The notes under the pieces are model-generated. The model was not told the DNA's origin and did not search any database. It saw only the letters and a list, made by a program, of their open reading frames with translations. From Heliopora coerulea (Eukaryota > Cnidaria > Anthozoa > Scleralcyonacea > Helioporidae), in NCBI GenBank assembly GCA_030142905.1, contig JASJOG010000006.1, positions 2,181,501 to 2,245,500 of the forward strand: DNA of 64,000 nt, written 5' to 3'. This document shows, in pieces, positions 23,991-34,608 of the stretch. The first letter of the stretch is position 1; each line of letters opens with the position of its first letter. The position numbers and the translations under genes are program-made.

Positions 23991-25087
23991 CTATTGACAA
24001 TTCAAAGCAAACATTATTTACATAACTGATGCTTTTCCAAAATCTAACTGTAACTTAAATTTGGAAGAAGCTTTATCACATCAACTTGTCAGTGCAGTGT
24101 AGTTTCATTATGATCGGTTGAGAACCGTTGCTTGTTATTTGTAGAATAGGTTGGCAAAGTCGATTAACATCGCGTGTCACAACGTAGGATCGCCTTAGCA
24201 CTTTTGATTTTTGGTTCCAGAAGCTATTCAAGGTAGTTCTAGAAGTCATGCGACGATACTTTCAACATAAATTTTTTGGTCAAACGCTACAAACTAATCT
24301 CCGGTCTCTAAGATTTGAAAGATGTATCTCCTTCCTCTTCCTTCAATCTACGCAACTGATTTGAAGTTAGATGGTATGAACTACCTAAAGCGTTTTTGTC
24401 ACATGAGACGTCCTATGGTCAACTTTAGTCGAAAGTCAGTTGCTCTATTCAAGTTGAAAGGTACATTTTTTTGCGATATTTTCCGGAAAGAGTTGACCTA
24501 AAGTTAAAAACAACTGAAATGAACTATTGACAGATGTTAGGGAACAACCAGATTTGTTAAATTGAAGTTTTTTTAGAATTTAGAAATAATCGATTCCCCG
24601 AATAAAAGCCAGAATAAATATCCGACTTAAGGTACCGAAATTTAATAGATGTCCAGTGAAATTTATGGTAGAATTGAAGTACTGCTTATCTTCATGGATA
24701 AGCGTAAGTTCAATGCGGAAATTTCTCGCGTAATTAAACTGGATTGTATGAACATTCTGCTCCCAATTGACTCGACAACCTAATTGGCCCTACAGCGGTC
24801 AATTCCCCGAAAATGTCGTTTCAAATCCTGCTCAAGTCAACTCAAATGTTCAAAGTATTGTCGCAATTTTGGACAATCATTATAATTTTCTGTATTGTAT
24901 TAACAGGAAGGAATACCGATGGACACACGAAAAATTGAGGTAGGTATAAAAAATAAATACATTAAGTTCATATTTAACATGTTAGGTGATTTTCAGCTAT
25001 GTTTTAAAAAGGTAATAATTAATTCTGATTATGTAGTAGTATAATATTAAAATTGGAAATGAATGTTCAGTAATTGAGGCATCTTAC
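23990..25087. other. Intron within CTLD3 with SINE remnant
   Basis: Contains a decayed tRNA-like SINE at about 24765-24850. Nothing else recognised. Confidence 0.4.
24765..24850 (+). repeat. tRNA-derived SINE copy, decayed
   Basis: Reads GACTCGACAACCTAATTGG at the 5' end and TTTCAAATCCTGCTCAAGTC at the 3' end, parallel to the copy at 9968-10038, and continues into a similar AACTCAAATGTT tail. Same family, more mutated. Confidence 0.5.
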
Positions 25088-25248
25088 CGCGAAACACTCC
25101 TCTACTTTCCAGTCCAATCCACATGCTAAAGTTCGACAATTTTTGAATAAAGTCATTTTCATTTTTATCACTGATACTCGCCAGATTAATCGATGAACTG
25201 TACCACAATATCTGTCTGCAATACTTTCGCGCTTCAAGCCATGTTTTT
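25088..25248 (-). CDS. Exon 9: CTLD3, helices and WIGL strand
   Basis: Exon of 161 bp with TGTTTTAG acceptor and GCG|GTAAGA donor. It reads KTWLEARKYCRQ, NLASISDKNENDFIQKL, and NFSMWIGLESRGVFR. It contains the complete helix 1, helix 2 and WIGL core. It ends in phase 1; the final G plus GT of the next exon gives glycine before HRWSDD. Position and phase of this second intron differ from those in the neighbouring CTLDs. Confidence 0.87.
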
Positions 25249-25354
25249 CTAAAACAAGGAAATGATCTTAAAAGACCTTGACGGTGACTTTAAGACAAAG
25301 TGATTGCGTATCACATGATAAAAATTCTAATTATTCGGAAAAAAATATGCATAC

Positions 25355-25430
25355 TTCGGAAAATTTATCACCCTATAACAATAAGGTGAGTTGTAGCTGC
25401 TCCATCCCTGAGGACATGATCCGGTGGAAA
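25355..25430 (-). CDS. Exon 8: CTLD3, N-terminal hairpin
   Basis: Short exon of 76 bp, phase 1 to phase 2, reading STGSCPQGWSSYNSPYCYR and VINFPK. The CPxGW...CY pattern is the N-terminal disulfide hairpin of a long-form CTLD. The donor CCGAA|GTATGC leaves two bases (AA) that the next exon completes to lysine, giving INFPK-KTWLEARKYC. CTLD3 is the only domain in the gene built from three exons. Confidence 0.83.
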
Positions 25431-27159
25431 CTTAGAAAAAAATAAAAATATATTAATCGTTGCAATTTGAAGACGTTTAAAAAACCTCCCCAAACAACAA
25501 AAATCACTGGACTCTTGTACATTTGCAGCAGAGTGAGGCAGAACTTGCCCATCCTCAATGGATTCTGATAAAAAAACGTTTTACCATTCTGACTATCAAC
25601 AACTATAGCATAGCCTAGGAAAATAATCAATCAAGATGGACAATTATGTTTTGAAAAAGAGTTTAGATTTACATAAGATAGGAAACTTTTCTCTTGACCT
25701 GTGACATACATAATAATAGCCTTATAATTCCTATATTTCATTATGTCCATGAACTTGCTCCAGTCGCACTTGCATAAATCCTGCGGACGCTAACGACTGT
25801 CCTCAAAATTTTCAGGATCCATTTACTTCCTCAAAATATTGTACACACACTAATATTGACCACTGAAATAGCACTTCTGTATTAAAGAATACAGGTTTAA
25901 GCAAATGTCTGTGTTTCCAGTATAGAAGTGGTTACTTAAATAAATTCGTTCCGAAAGTGTCGCGTTTTTGGGGGGAAACACTGTCAAAGATTAACTGAAT
26001 TTACAAACAAATATATATATTGTGTCAGATGATAATTTTAGAAGGATGAAAATCTCGAGTGTCTAGATATTTTCTAAGACCCAACAGGGACCTGTTGCGA
26101 AAAATGCAACATTGGGCCATCCGGTTGGGAATCGGTTATCGAATCGGTTATGGGAATCGGTTATCGGGAATCGAATATATTGTTTCAGGATATTTACATC
26201 ATATGTTATCTCATTTGCATGTCCTCTTAAATTAAGTATCTCAAGAACGGAGCAAGATATAGACAGACTGGTATTCTCCATCATTTCGAGTGCCTTTTCA
26301 ACGAAGACAAACTTAATTGCTGTTTCAAGTAAGGTTTCATTTTGAGTTTTACATTTTCTGGCACGTGACACTATTTTTTCTTTCCCTAAGAAGATTAACT
26401 TTTCTCTTTCTAAAGTAAAAAACGCTTCGATTCTCGATCTCCACAATACCTGCAGGTGTTGAAGTCGGGCTTTTTTGTGAGCCTGAAAAAGAAAGAAGGA
26501 GGAAATTGTTTATTCCTCTGTCTGTTTTAAAACATTAGGGTTTAATGGAATGTATGTTGGTTTTTGTATTCCTTTATGAATCCCAAATATTTAACGAGTT
26601 AATTGTATATCATTCAAAATCGTTCTAGCATGGTCCTTTTGTGTAGCAAAGTATGAACTCTGGGCACCGTTCAGATTGATTAGTTAAATCCTTCGGATGA
26701 ACTCGAATCAAACTTAGTGGGGGTGACACTCAGAAGACTTAGTAGAATTCCTGTTCGAAGAAAAGTTAATTTTCATGTCGTCCAAATTCGGAGGGAAAAA
26801 TGGCGAGGGAAGAATAAAGAGGCGTGTTTCTCAGCAAAATCTTCGGGTTGGCGCCATTTGTTTATGGTTTGTTCAGGTATTCTACAAGCTTGATTGTATT
26901 ACTCTCACACGTCTTGACAAGAAATTCGCAAAAGAGCGTTTCCTGACAGTGTAAGAGCGTGATCCTGAATAAATTTTATGAGAAATCCATAGTCTCACTC
27001 TTAGCAATCTTTATATCCCTCTGTGGAATTGCTGGCGCCATGATTGATCCAACAGCGTAGTCCCGAGTGCGAATGTTAAGCTCTGCTAGATCATTTTGGT
27101 TCACAAAAACGCTTCTCAGGGCTTAAACATAAAGTGTGGAACCATTGTTAAAAACTAAC
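25431..27159. other. Intron between CTLD2 and CTLD3
   Basis: Besides the short minisatellite at 26126-26176 nothing is recognised. The minus-strand reading 26063-26446 is open but spans the minisatellite and has no known domain. Confidence 0.4.
26126..26176. repeat. Short GGGAATCGGTTATC minisatellite
   Basis: About three to four imperfect head-to-tail copies of a 14-15 bp unit (GGGAATCGGTTATC). It lies in the intron between CTLD2 and CTLD3; function unknown. Confidence 0.7.
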
Positions 27160-27431
27160 CTACAGTCTTTTTACACATAAAGGCGAATGTACTGCTGCAG
27201 TTTCCGTCTCTCCAAAACATCCAACCTCTTTTACTTCTGTCGAGGCTCATGTAAACACAACTTTCATCAGTGCGTCGTTCGTCTGGTTGCCCAGCATACC
27301 ATTTAGTCCACCTGACAGTGGAATTGTCAGACCATTCATAGACACCTTTTGTCTTTAGGTCATTCAGACCAGTCCAAACATTTGAATTCCACGTTCGTTC
27401 CATCAATGAAGTCGCCATAAACTGTTCAGAT
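27160..27431 (-). CDS. Exon 7: CTLD2, second half with QPD motif
   Basis: Exon of 272 bp after TCTGTGCAG, ending GTAG|GTTAGT. It reads SEQFMATSLMERTW, NVWTGLNDL, YEWSDNSTVRWTKWYAGQPD, ESCVYMS, MFWRDGNC and FMCKK. The QPD triplet is the galactose-type signature of C-type lectins. The usual WND is WRD, which keeps the aspartate, so calcium binding is plausible. It begins with one base of a codon and ends in phase 1, directly compatible with the first exon of CTLD3. Confidence 0.88.
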
Positions 27432-27574
27432 CTGCACAGAAAAGTAAGTAACTCATAATATATTGAACTCAACTACATTTACTCTTTCCTGCCTAGAGGA
27501 CTCTCTTTGGCAAGAAAGATTGTTTAGTGTTAACCAGAGTGAAATAATAGTAGACTTATCTTAACAGAAGAGTG

Positions 27575-27893
27575 TGAATCCCTGGGGCGGATCCAGAATT
27601 TTGAGAAAGAGGGAGCGCAAAATTTTTTTAACAAATTCATGCCACTATGTGGGATTTTAGTAGGAGAATTTTTATGCTACTGTCACTTCAGGTATTTTTT
27701 TGAATGTGAATTTCTTCTACTTACCCTTTCTTTACTTTGCTGTTTGTTCCGATTCTCTTTGAAAATAATCATACGTCTTCTTGGTGGTTGATAACATTGA
27801 TGCTTGTGTTTTTTAACCGAGCAAAAAGTCACATAAAACTGATCAAAAAGGGGGACGCGCGTCCCGTGCGCCCCCACCTAAATCCACTCCTGG
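27575..27893. mobile_element. hAT-like MITE remnant
   Basis: Left end CCTGGGGCGGATCCAG and right end CTAAATCCACTCCTGG are imperfect inverted repeats of a hAT-like type, with a GC-rich GGGGGACGCGCGTCCC block inside. No clear 8-bp duplication is visible, so the copy is old. Confidence 0.45.
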
Positions 27894-28091
27894 ATTATCC
27901 CATGTTTTCTAAGATCTTAGATAACACAACGTAAGAAAATGCAGGCGGCCTTTAAGACATTTGAAAAGTTAAGGTACGGTGAACTCACATAGTTTCCAGC
28001 AGAATTATTTCTATCGTATGAAAAGGAAAACAGTACAAAGAAATCCGACATGAATCATTAGATTCAATGAATTAAGGTTTACCCATTTTAC

Positions 28092-28239
28092 CTCGTAGTG
28101 ATGCTAATAAGGTCAGCGCTGTAAGATTGGCAAGTAGTTCGAGCCTCCTTCCAGGTCTTAGGAAAGTTAAACAAGCGATAACATGCACCATTGTCTCTGG
28201 AGATCTTCCATTCAGTATCACATTTCTTATTGCTCATTC
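28092..28239 (-). CDS. Exon 6: CTLD2, first half
   Basis: Exon of 148 bp, starting in phase 1 after TTTAG and ending ACGAG|GTAAAA in phase 2. It reads KKCDTEWKISRDNGACYRLF, then TWKEARTTCQSYSADLISI. This is the N-terminal hairpin and first helix of a C-type lectin domain, with the AD/EL.SI motif before the second helix. The split AGA codon with exon 27431 restores LISITTR-SEQFM. The 8.5-kb intron on its 5' side, up to the SUEL exon, contains a PLE, a hAT MITE and a LINE. A linker exon there cannot be excluded. Confidence 0.87.
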
Positions 28240-28819
28240 CTAAATCGAAATAATTTCAAGAGAGAATGTAAGTAGGTGAATTTTAAAGTTGGCGAAAATG
28301 TTTATTCTGCTAAAGTTACTTGTAAAATCTCCATGAGAAGGAAACAGTCTTCCAAATTCCAGAGTAAGAAAACAGTCACGAATACTTAAGAAGAAAATTT
28401 GAAATAAGTAAAACCATAATACTGTATCAGATGGCAAAGGGAAACTTTCTGACAAGAAACTGTACCGAAAACAGCGTACAGACAACGCTATTCATTTTTT
28501 CTAAATATGTCACAACAATTCGTAAAATCGTCGACTTTGTCTATCTTTCTGTTTTGTTGTAGGTTTGTGTATATTTTCTCTTGTACAGTAGAAAATACTG
28601 TCGTTATCTTGAACACTCAAAGGAAGTGGAAAAGTTTATATACAACTCAGCCAGAGGGACATCGATTAAGTGTTATGCAAAGGGTAGCTGGGGCAGTTCT
28701 AGGGTTCCTGGAAAACCTTATGAGGAAGGATGCTCAAAAAAATAACAGCAAAGTAATGGATGTTGGCTCAAGAACGAAAGGATGGCGTAAGTTTGTGCTG
28801 TTGGCTTAAATCTTATTGA

Positions 28820-31460
28820 GATTGGTTACATTTGGATCAGCTGGTTGGTGAAATGGTGGCATTTGCCCTCGCTTGGAGAGAAGCCAGTAAAATCTATCTT
28901 GAGTAGAGCAGAAGAGAAATTCCAATAATTCCTCCAAAACCAATTGACAATGAACCGGACAATCGAAAACACTTGAGAGAAAAGTTGGCCTTAGAAAAAT
29001 TAACAACAGAGTCGGAAATTCTTAATCTCAGTTCGAAACAGTACGAACATAAGTACAGAAAAGTAGATGAGGACATGCTCAAATACATCGAGAAAACAGC
29101 ACACAACGAAATAAAAGAAAAACTCAAAGAAATCTGGAAGAAAGAATGTACCCAGGAAGAAAAGAAGTCCCAAGACATCTGGTTAAAAAGAAAAAGATGG
29201 TTTGAAAAAGAAGAGTACACAGTAAAAAAGCAAATAAATGAAGGAGAAAATCCATCAAACACAATGCCGATTAAACGAGGAAACAATACACTCAGATACA
29301 ACAACAAGAGAAATGGAGAAAATAGCTGGTACAACAACAAACAATACAAAAATTACAGCTATAGGGCCAATAATACCTTCAGATGCAACAACGATACCCT
29401 CAGATACAACAACAAAAGAAATGGAGAAAACAGCTGGTACAACAACCAACAATATAAAAATTATAATTATAAAGCCAAACTAAATAAGAATAAGACTCGA
29501 CAGAGATCATACAAACCTTCCAATGCAGAGCTAGTAAAAAAAGGACTAACAGAAAGAAATACAAGAACACAACCCCTAAAGCGAGGTAATCAACTAAACC
29601 GACAATACGACACAAGACGGATCCGCAGAAATACACAAATGCTACGACAGAGGTATCGAACAAATCGAATAAACCGATCTGCATTGCTAAGATCAAGATT
29701 TTTTTCAAAGGACAGAAGCTAATTTTTATTCCCACGCCGCCCATTCAGGCGGAAGAAACAAAAGACTAACAAAAAGAAAGGAACAAGACAGAGCAGGAAA
29801 CACAACTTGATGAACCCACCACAACAGTAAACATATCGTCAAAAAAGCTCACAGAACACCAAATAAAATTGCTCTCTAAAGATCTAAAATGTGCCCCAAC
29901 ACCAAAGCAAGACATGGAGGAATTAAGAAACGACATTAAGAAATTTACAACGAAAGCTAAATTGCGAGAACATTTTTCTAATGAAGAAAAACTAGAACAG
30001 ATAGCAACAGACACTAGTCTAGCGAAGAATAAAGGAAGCTTTAATCCTCCAAGAAATCGAAATATTATTTTAAACACGTTTTGCGATTTCAAGACAAGAT
30101 TTCCTGTCCAAGAATTGCAAACACGTAAGAAGAGATCTAACATCAGAAGTGATGAATCAACAACATTAACAAACTTACGAAACGACAAAAGCATTATCGT
30201 CAAACAAGCAGAAAAAAGGGGGCGCAATTGTGTTCGCGGATAGACAATTCTATTCAAGAAAGATGTTGGACATATTAGGAGATGAAGACACTTACACAAA
30301 CCTCGAAGAACATTGAGGTGAAAAAGTAATGCAAAAAATAAAGCAGCTTACTGGCAAATACATGAAAGTAATAATGAAAGAAGAAAAAGATTATTTGACA
30401 AAATTTAATCACCATATGAGCAATTTCTACGGATTACCGAAAATATACAAAAGCGGAGCTATTATTAGACACACACAAGACCAAAAACAACGTATTTGAA
30501 GATTGACCAACCAGATGACTTACCATTCAGACCAATTATAGGAGGACCCTCATGTCTGACAAGCAATCTCAGCAATCTAATAGATATATTCATTAAACCA
30601 TTGGTTAATTTTGTGAGAAGCAACTTAAGAGACAGCACCAACTCCTGAACAGACTACCGTGCAAAGTTCCCACAGAGACCATACTTACAAATTTTGGCAT
30701 CAAAAGCCTATATACAAACATCCCTCGTGACCTAGGAATCCAAGCTATGACGTACTGGTTAAAACAACGCCCAGACAGCATCCCGTAAGGATTCCCCACA
30801 GAATTCATTATAAAAGGAATTGAACTTATCCTCAACAACAACATATTTACATTCAAAGACGTCGTCTACCTTCAGAAAAAAGGAACAGCAATGGGAACAA
30901 AGATGGCCCCATCATATGCCACACTAGTTCTGGGATATCTGGAAAACGAAATGTACAGATAGACAAAAATAATGTTCGGTGAACAAATAGGAAATTATAT
31001 TCAAAAAAACTGGCTCCGTTATCTTGACAATTGTTACATTAAGTGGATATTTACTGACGAAAAGCTCCATAAATTCCACACATTACTGAACTCCCTAAAC
31101 ACGAACATAGAATCCACAATGGTAAAGAGTAAAAGACAAATGCCCTTTTTGGACACATTAATCCACAAGGATAAGGATCGTCTTTCAACAGACATATATG
31201 ACAACAAGACGACAGACGGCCACCAATATCTCGGTTTCACATCATATCACCGCCGCCACATCAAAGTTAACATTCCCTACAACTTAGCTCGACCAGTATG
31301 CACAATTGTCGATGACAAAGAAACAAAGAACAACAGATTGAAACAACTACAACAGGTGCTAATTAGTAGAAACTACCCGAGCAAAATAATACAGACCGGC
31401 ATCGATAAAACAAAAGCGCTAAATCAACAAGACTTAAATAATTGGGAATGATATTTTTAA
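28820..31460 (+). mobile_element. Penelope-like retroelement with upstream charged ORF
   Basis: An upstream ORF (28973-29722) is followed by PLE reverse transcriptase blocks over shifting frames: LTEHQIKLLSKDLKCAPTPK and IKKFTTKAKLREHF (about 29840-29980), NLRNDKSIIVKQAEKRG, a PFRPIIGGPSCLTSNLSNL reading (about 30525), SLYTNIPRDLGIQ, KKGTAMGTKMAPSYATLVLG (about 30870), RYLDNCYIKWIFTD and QMPFLDTLIHKDKD (30972-31451). These are the family's conserved core, with RYLDN in place of the catalytic YxDD. No GIY-YIG endonuclease was seen after the RT, whose last reading ends at 31451. Stops and frameshifts show it is inactive. Confidence 0.8.
28973..29722 (+). CDS. PLE upstream ORF, Asn/Lys/Arg-rich with internal repeat
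   Basis: 249-codon open frame. The first half is a Lys/Glu-rich helical stretch, likely coiled coil (KIEE/KEKLKEIWKKE-type pattern), followed by a duplicated unit of about 37 residues, each with TLRYNNKRNGENSWYNN and QYKNY. The C-terminus is very basic (Arg-rich, QRYRTNRINR), suggesting nucleic-acid binding. It precedes the PLE reverse transcriptase in the same orientation, so an ORF1-like role is inferred; no known domain was recognised. It could also be a captured host fragment. Confidence 0.55.
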   Translation: MREKLALEKLTTESEILNLSSKQYEHKYRKVDEDMLKYIEKTAHNEIKEKLKEIWKKECTQEEKKSQDIWLKRKRWFEKEEYTVKKQINEGENPSNTMPIKRGNNTLRYNNKRNGENSWYNNKQYKNYSYRANNTFRCNNDTLRYNNKRNGENSWYNNQQYKNYNYKAKLNKNKTRQRSYKPSNAELVKKGLTERNTRTQPLKRGNQLNRQYDTRRIRRNTQMLRQRYRTNRINRSALLRSRFFSKDRS

Positions 31461-31782
31461 ACAGAATGAAACGGAATATATTGTGAAGAAATACATTTTT
31501 TACATTAATAATTTTACTAAGAGAAACAATCCGTATAGGTATAGCAATGAAAGTATAGCAATGACGTTTCCATTTGACTCCTAATTGCCATTTGAAGCGT
31601 TTTAACTCGTAAAAGTGACACGATGAACCCCAATTTTTATTAATTATTTTTATATGTATGGACAATGAATTGGTAAAATTTTAAAAAAGTGCTGCAACTC
31701 CATGTTTTTTTTGCAGAACTAATTATACTTTCCGACTTTACATTAGACATAACAGAATTTTCAAAATACGCTTATTGATTTG

Positions 31783-32110
31783 TCCTTACGCAGGGGCGTA
31801 GTTTAAGGGCGTAGTTTATGGGCGCGTGACACCTCCCAAAGTTTGTACAAAAATAGAAATTTCGGGCTAAAATAGACAGTTAAAGCATTAAATTTCGGGC
31901 AAAATTCGGTTTGGTAAGTTTGGTCAAAATCGCTTTTCGTCATTGGTTTATATTTTATGTACGTTTTAGGGTTGAGAAGGTGAGGCTACACTGTGCATCG
32001 TCTGAATGAGATTCAAATTAAATTGGGCAATTTTTTAAAGGATACAATCTTAGGGGAAATTGAGCCGGATACCCCAGCCAAAATGTGTTAACTACACCCC
32101 TGTCCTTACG
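31783..32110. mobile_element. hAT-type MITE with perfect 8-bp duplication
   Basis: A 312-bp element (31791-32102) has terminal inverted repeats CAGGGGCGTAGTT and AACTACACCCCTG and is flanked by the identical 8-mer TCCTTACG at 31783-31790 and 32103-32110. An 8-bp duplication and CAGGGG-type ends are hallmarks of hAT elements. It has no coding capacity and must have been moved by a transposase in trans. Confidence 0.92.
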
Positions 32111-33032
32111 TGAAGAAAAATTCCAATGAGAAAAAGTTGGCCGTCGCCGCCCTCTTTTGCAAGTTGAATTAGGTTGAACGGTAATTGGAAGTGATTTTGG
32201 AACGACAGTGTTGCGATATCAACTCTTGAACACTTTTCGAAGTAACACTATTTGATGCGAAAAATGTTGAACGCCAAAAATATTGAGGGACCTTAAGATT
32301 TAAGACGTCAACTTGAACGACGACGTCTTTTAAAATTTCGGCATTTAAAGAAACCACGATTTATTGACCACCATTCTTGATACATGCAAGTTGTTTTATG
32401 ACTCCTAAAACTCTCCAGTTCTCCTAAAACGACTGTAGTCTAAGGTTTGAATTCAAACTTATAAAACACTTTTTTTTCACTCTGTGTGCTGACGTCATCA
32501 TTGATCCTTTAACGGGCGATCAAGCATTTCTGTACGATCTAATGTATGGAAATGCATGCACGAACAAATTTTAATAGATTTTCCAAAAGATTTTGAATAG
32601 AATGCACAATTAGCAATTTGTTATGAGAAATTTGACCGTTAAAGGGTTAAGACGTGAAAATGGTCTGGGTGACATTTTATGCAGAACGGCGGCCGGGGTG
32701 TTGAGAATGCTCTGGAGAATAAAAATTATTCATTCTCTTTGTCTTGCATGAAGAATTCTTTTGTTTCGAACGATGCGTCGATGAAGTTGACGTCGTAGAT
32801 ATTAATGTCCCTAAGGTCAAAATTGGCGGTCACTCTGCTCTTTTACGAGTTAGACTAAGTTAAATAGCAATTGGAGCCCATTTTGAATTGTCACCATTTC
32901 CTAAGTGTAATTGTTTAGCAAGCATTTACATTGCTAATTAGGTGATGATGAGGAAAGAATTGTATAAAAAGGCGCATGCTGGTTGAAAATAAAGGGATTG
33001 GTTCTCAGTGTCTGAGATAATACGTTACATTT

Positions 33033-33057
33033 TGGCGACGAGGGTGGAATTCGAACC
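33033..33057 (+). other. tRNA-complementary primer-binding site of an LTR element
   Basis: TGGCGACGAGGGTGG followed by AATTCGAACC is complementary to a tRNA 3' end: CCA, acceptor strand and a T-arm GGTTCGAAT. It follows a sequence ending in TTACA, as an LTR end would, by three bases. The upstream AATAAAG and TCTCAGTGTCTGAG would suit a short LTR. No gag or pol was found downstream, so this is a solo or decayed element. Confidence 0.5.
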
Positions 33058-33832
33058 AACGCGTGCATTTTGAGTTGTCTAAAATAAAGATGAAATTCTA
33101 CGCTGAAGGCAGAAGCTAACATTAAGTCCACTAAATCAGTCTAAGGTGATATAGCACTGTTGAAGAACGATAACAAAGGTAAAAGCGTTCCCCTGCATGA
33201 TTCACATTCTTATTGAGTAGTAGAAAGGAGCGGATCAATGGTTACGGCAGGAAGAAGCTTGAAACTGATCAGATGTAAGTTAAGTTGATAAATGAACAAT
33301 GCGCTGATGAGGCGCAGGTTCAAGAGACGTATGTTTCAGACATAAGTGGCCTTGAATATTTAAGAAAAGGAGTGCCAGAGGGACCTAACACTGCAGGCTG
33401 CTCTGATCTAAAAAACTTCAGGAGACAGAGAAGAAAAGTCTCCAGAAAAGCAGAAAGTTCCAAGATATTCATGGAGAGAGAGAAGACCACCGGACAGATG
33501 TTCTAGCTAACTTTATGGACTTAATTTTTATTGGGTAGATTTAGACTGTGTTAGTTTAATCTATAATAAACTAGACAAAATTTTAAAAGAACAGTAGTTT
33601 TGGGCTTAGAATAGTTCTTGAGATATTCAAAATCTTACTTCGGACGATGTTAGTTAATTTGATTATTTGGAAATATTTTTACGAAATATTAAATTTGAGA
33701 TGTTTAGTTACATATATTGTAAATTTAAAATAACTTCCATAGGCTTAGAGTATAGTGGGGCTAAGGGGCTTTAGCGCCCTCAGAAACAGTTTTGGGGGGT
33801 TAGCCCCCCTGGAATTTTATTTTAATTGACGT

Positions 33833-33977
33833 AATATTTCAAGTACGAGTTGGTGTTCTTCCTCCGATTTCTAGATATCGAGAAACGAGTTGAAAAACGA
33901 GGCGAAGCCGAGTTTTTTTAACGAGTTTCGAGGTATCTAGAAATCGGAGGAAGAACACTAAACGAGTGTTTGAAATT
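33833..33977. mobile_element. Fold-back element with GGCGAAGCC loop
   Basis: Arms of about 50 bp are inverted: GTGTTCTTCCTCCGATTTCT on the left and AGAAATCGGAGGAAGAACAC on the right, around a loop containing GAGGCGAAGCCGAG. A partial arm (TTCCTCCGATTTCTAAATAC) recurs at 34043-34062. The layout is that of a short fold-back MITE. Confidence 0.7.
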
Positions 33978-34608
33978 ACTTATCAAACGATCCAGTATTT
34001 TAGGCGAAAATCCAGCCGAAAGTTGGAAAAATTCAGCTGTAATCTTCCTCCGATTTCTAAATACTGATTAATTATGTATTTCTTTTGTTTTTTCTTCGTG
34101 AATTATTAATGAGTTTGAGAAACGTGTTTCACGAATGGTAGGGTTACTGACGTGCTGGTTGAGGTAATATAACAGTCGAAGCTTTACTTCTTCAAGCCAA
34201 TGGTACCCATGGTGCACCTGAAAAAATTAGCTAAATCCAACACCGAAATTTGACGTCTTAGCAGCAAATCATTCTTCAATCGCAGAATCAGGCATTTTCG
34301 CTTTCGGTTTCATCCTTCTGGGAATAGAAAACTCTACGCCTATGATAACTTCAACATTAAGGAGGAAAGATATGTAATATTTTAGTAAGGGCTTGTATTG
34401 CCGATTAGATGATAGTGAGCAAATAATATAAAATATAATAATATTTTTAAAATATAATAAATATAAAAATATTTATATAAATATATAAAATATAAAAAAT
34501 ATAATAGTATTTAGATTTTTTGACGATAGAACTTAGATTCATCATCTTTTCAAGAAACTGCATGTAGAGCCACTTGCCATTCCCTGCACCCTCAATGCCT
34601 TACTGACG

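Noticed and set aside
26063..26446. Minus-strand 127-codon ORF
   Set aside because: Part of it translates a minisatellite and no domain or splice context supports it.
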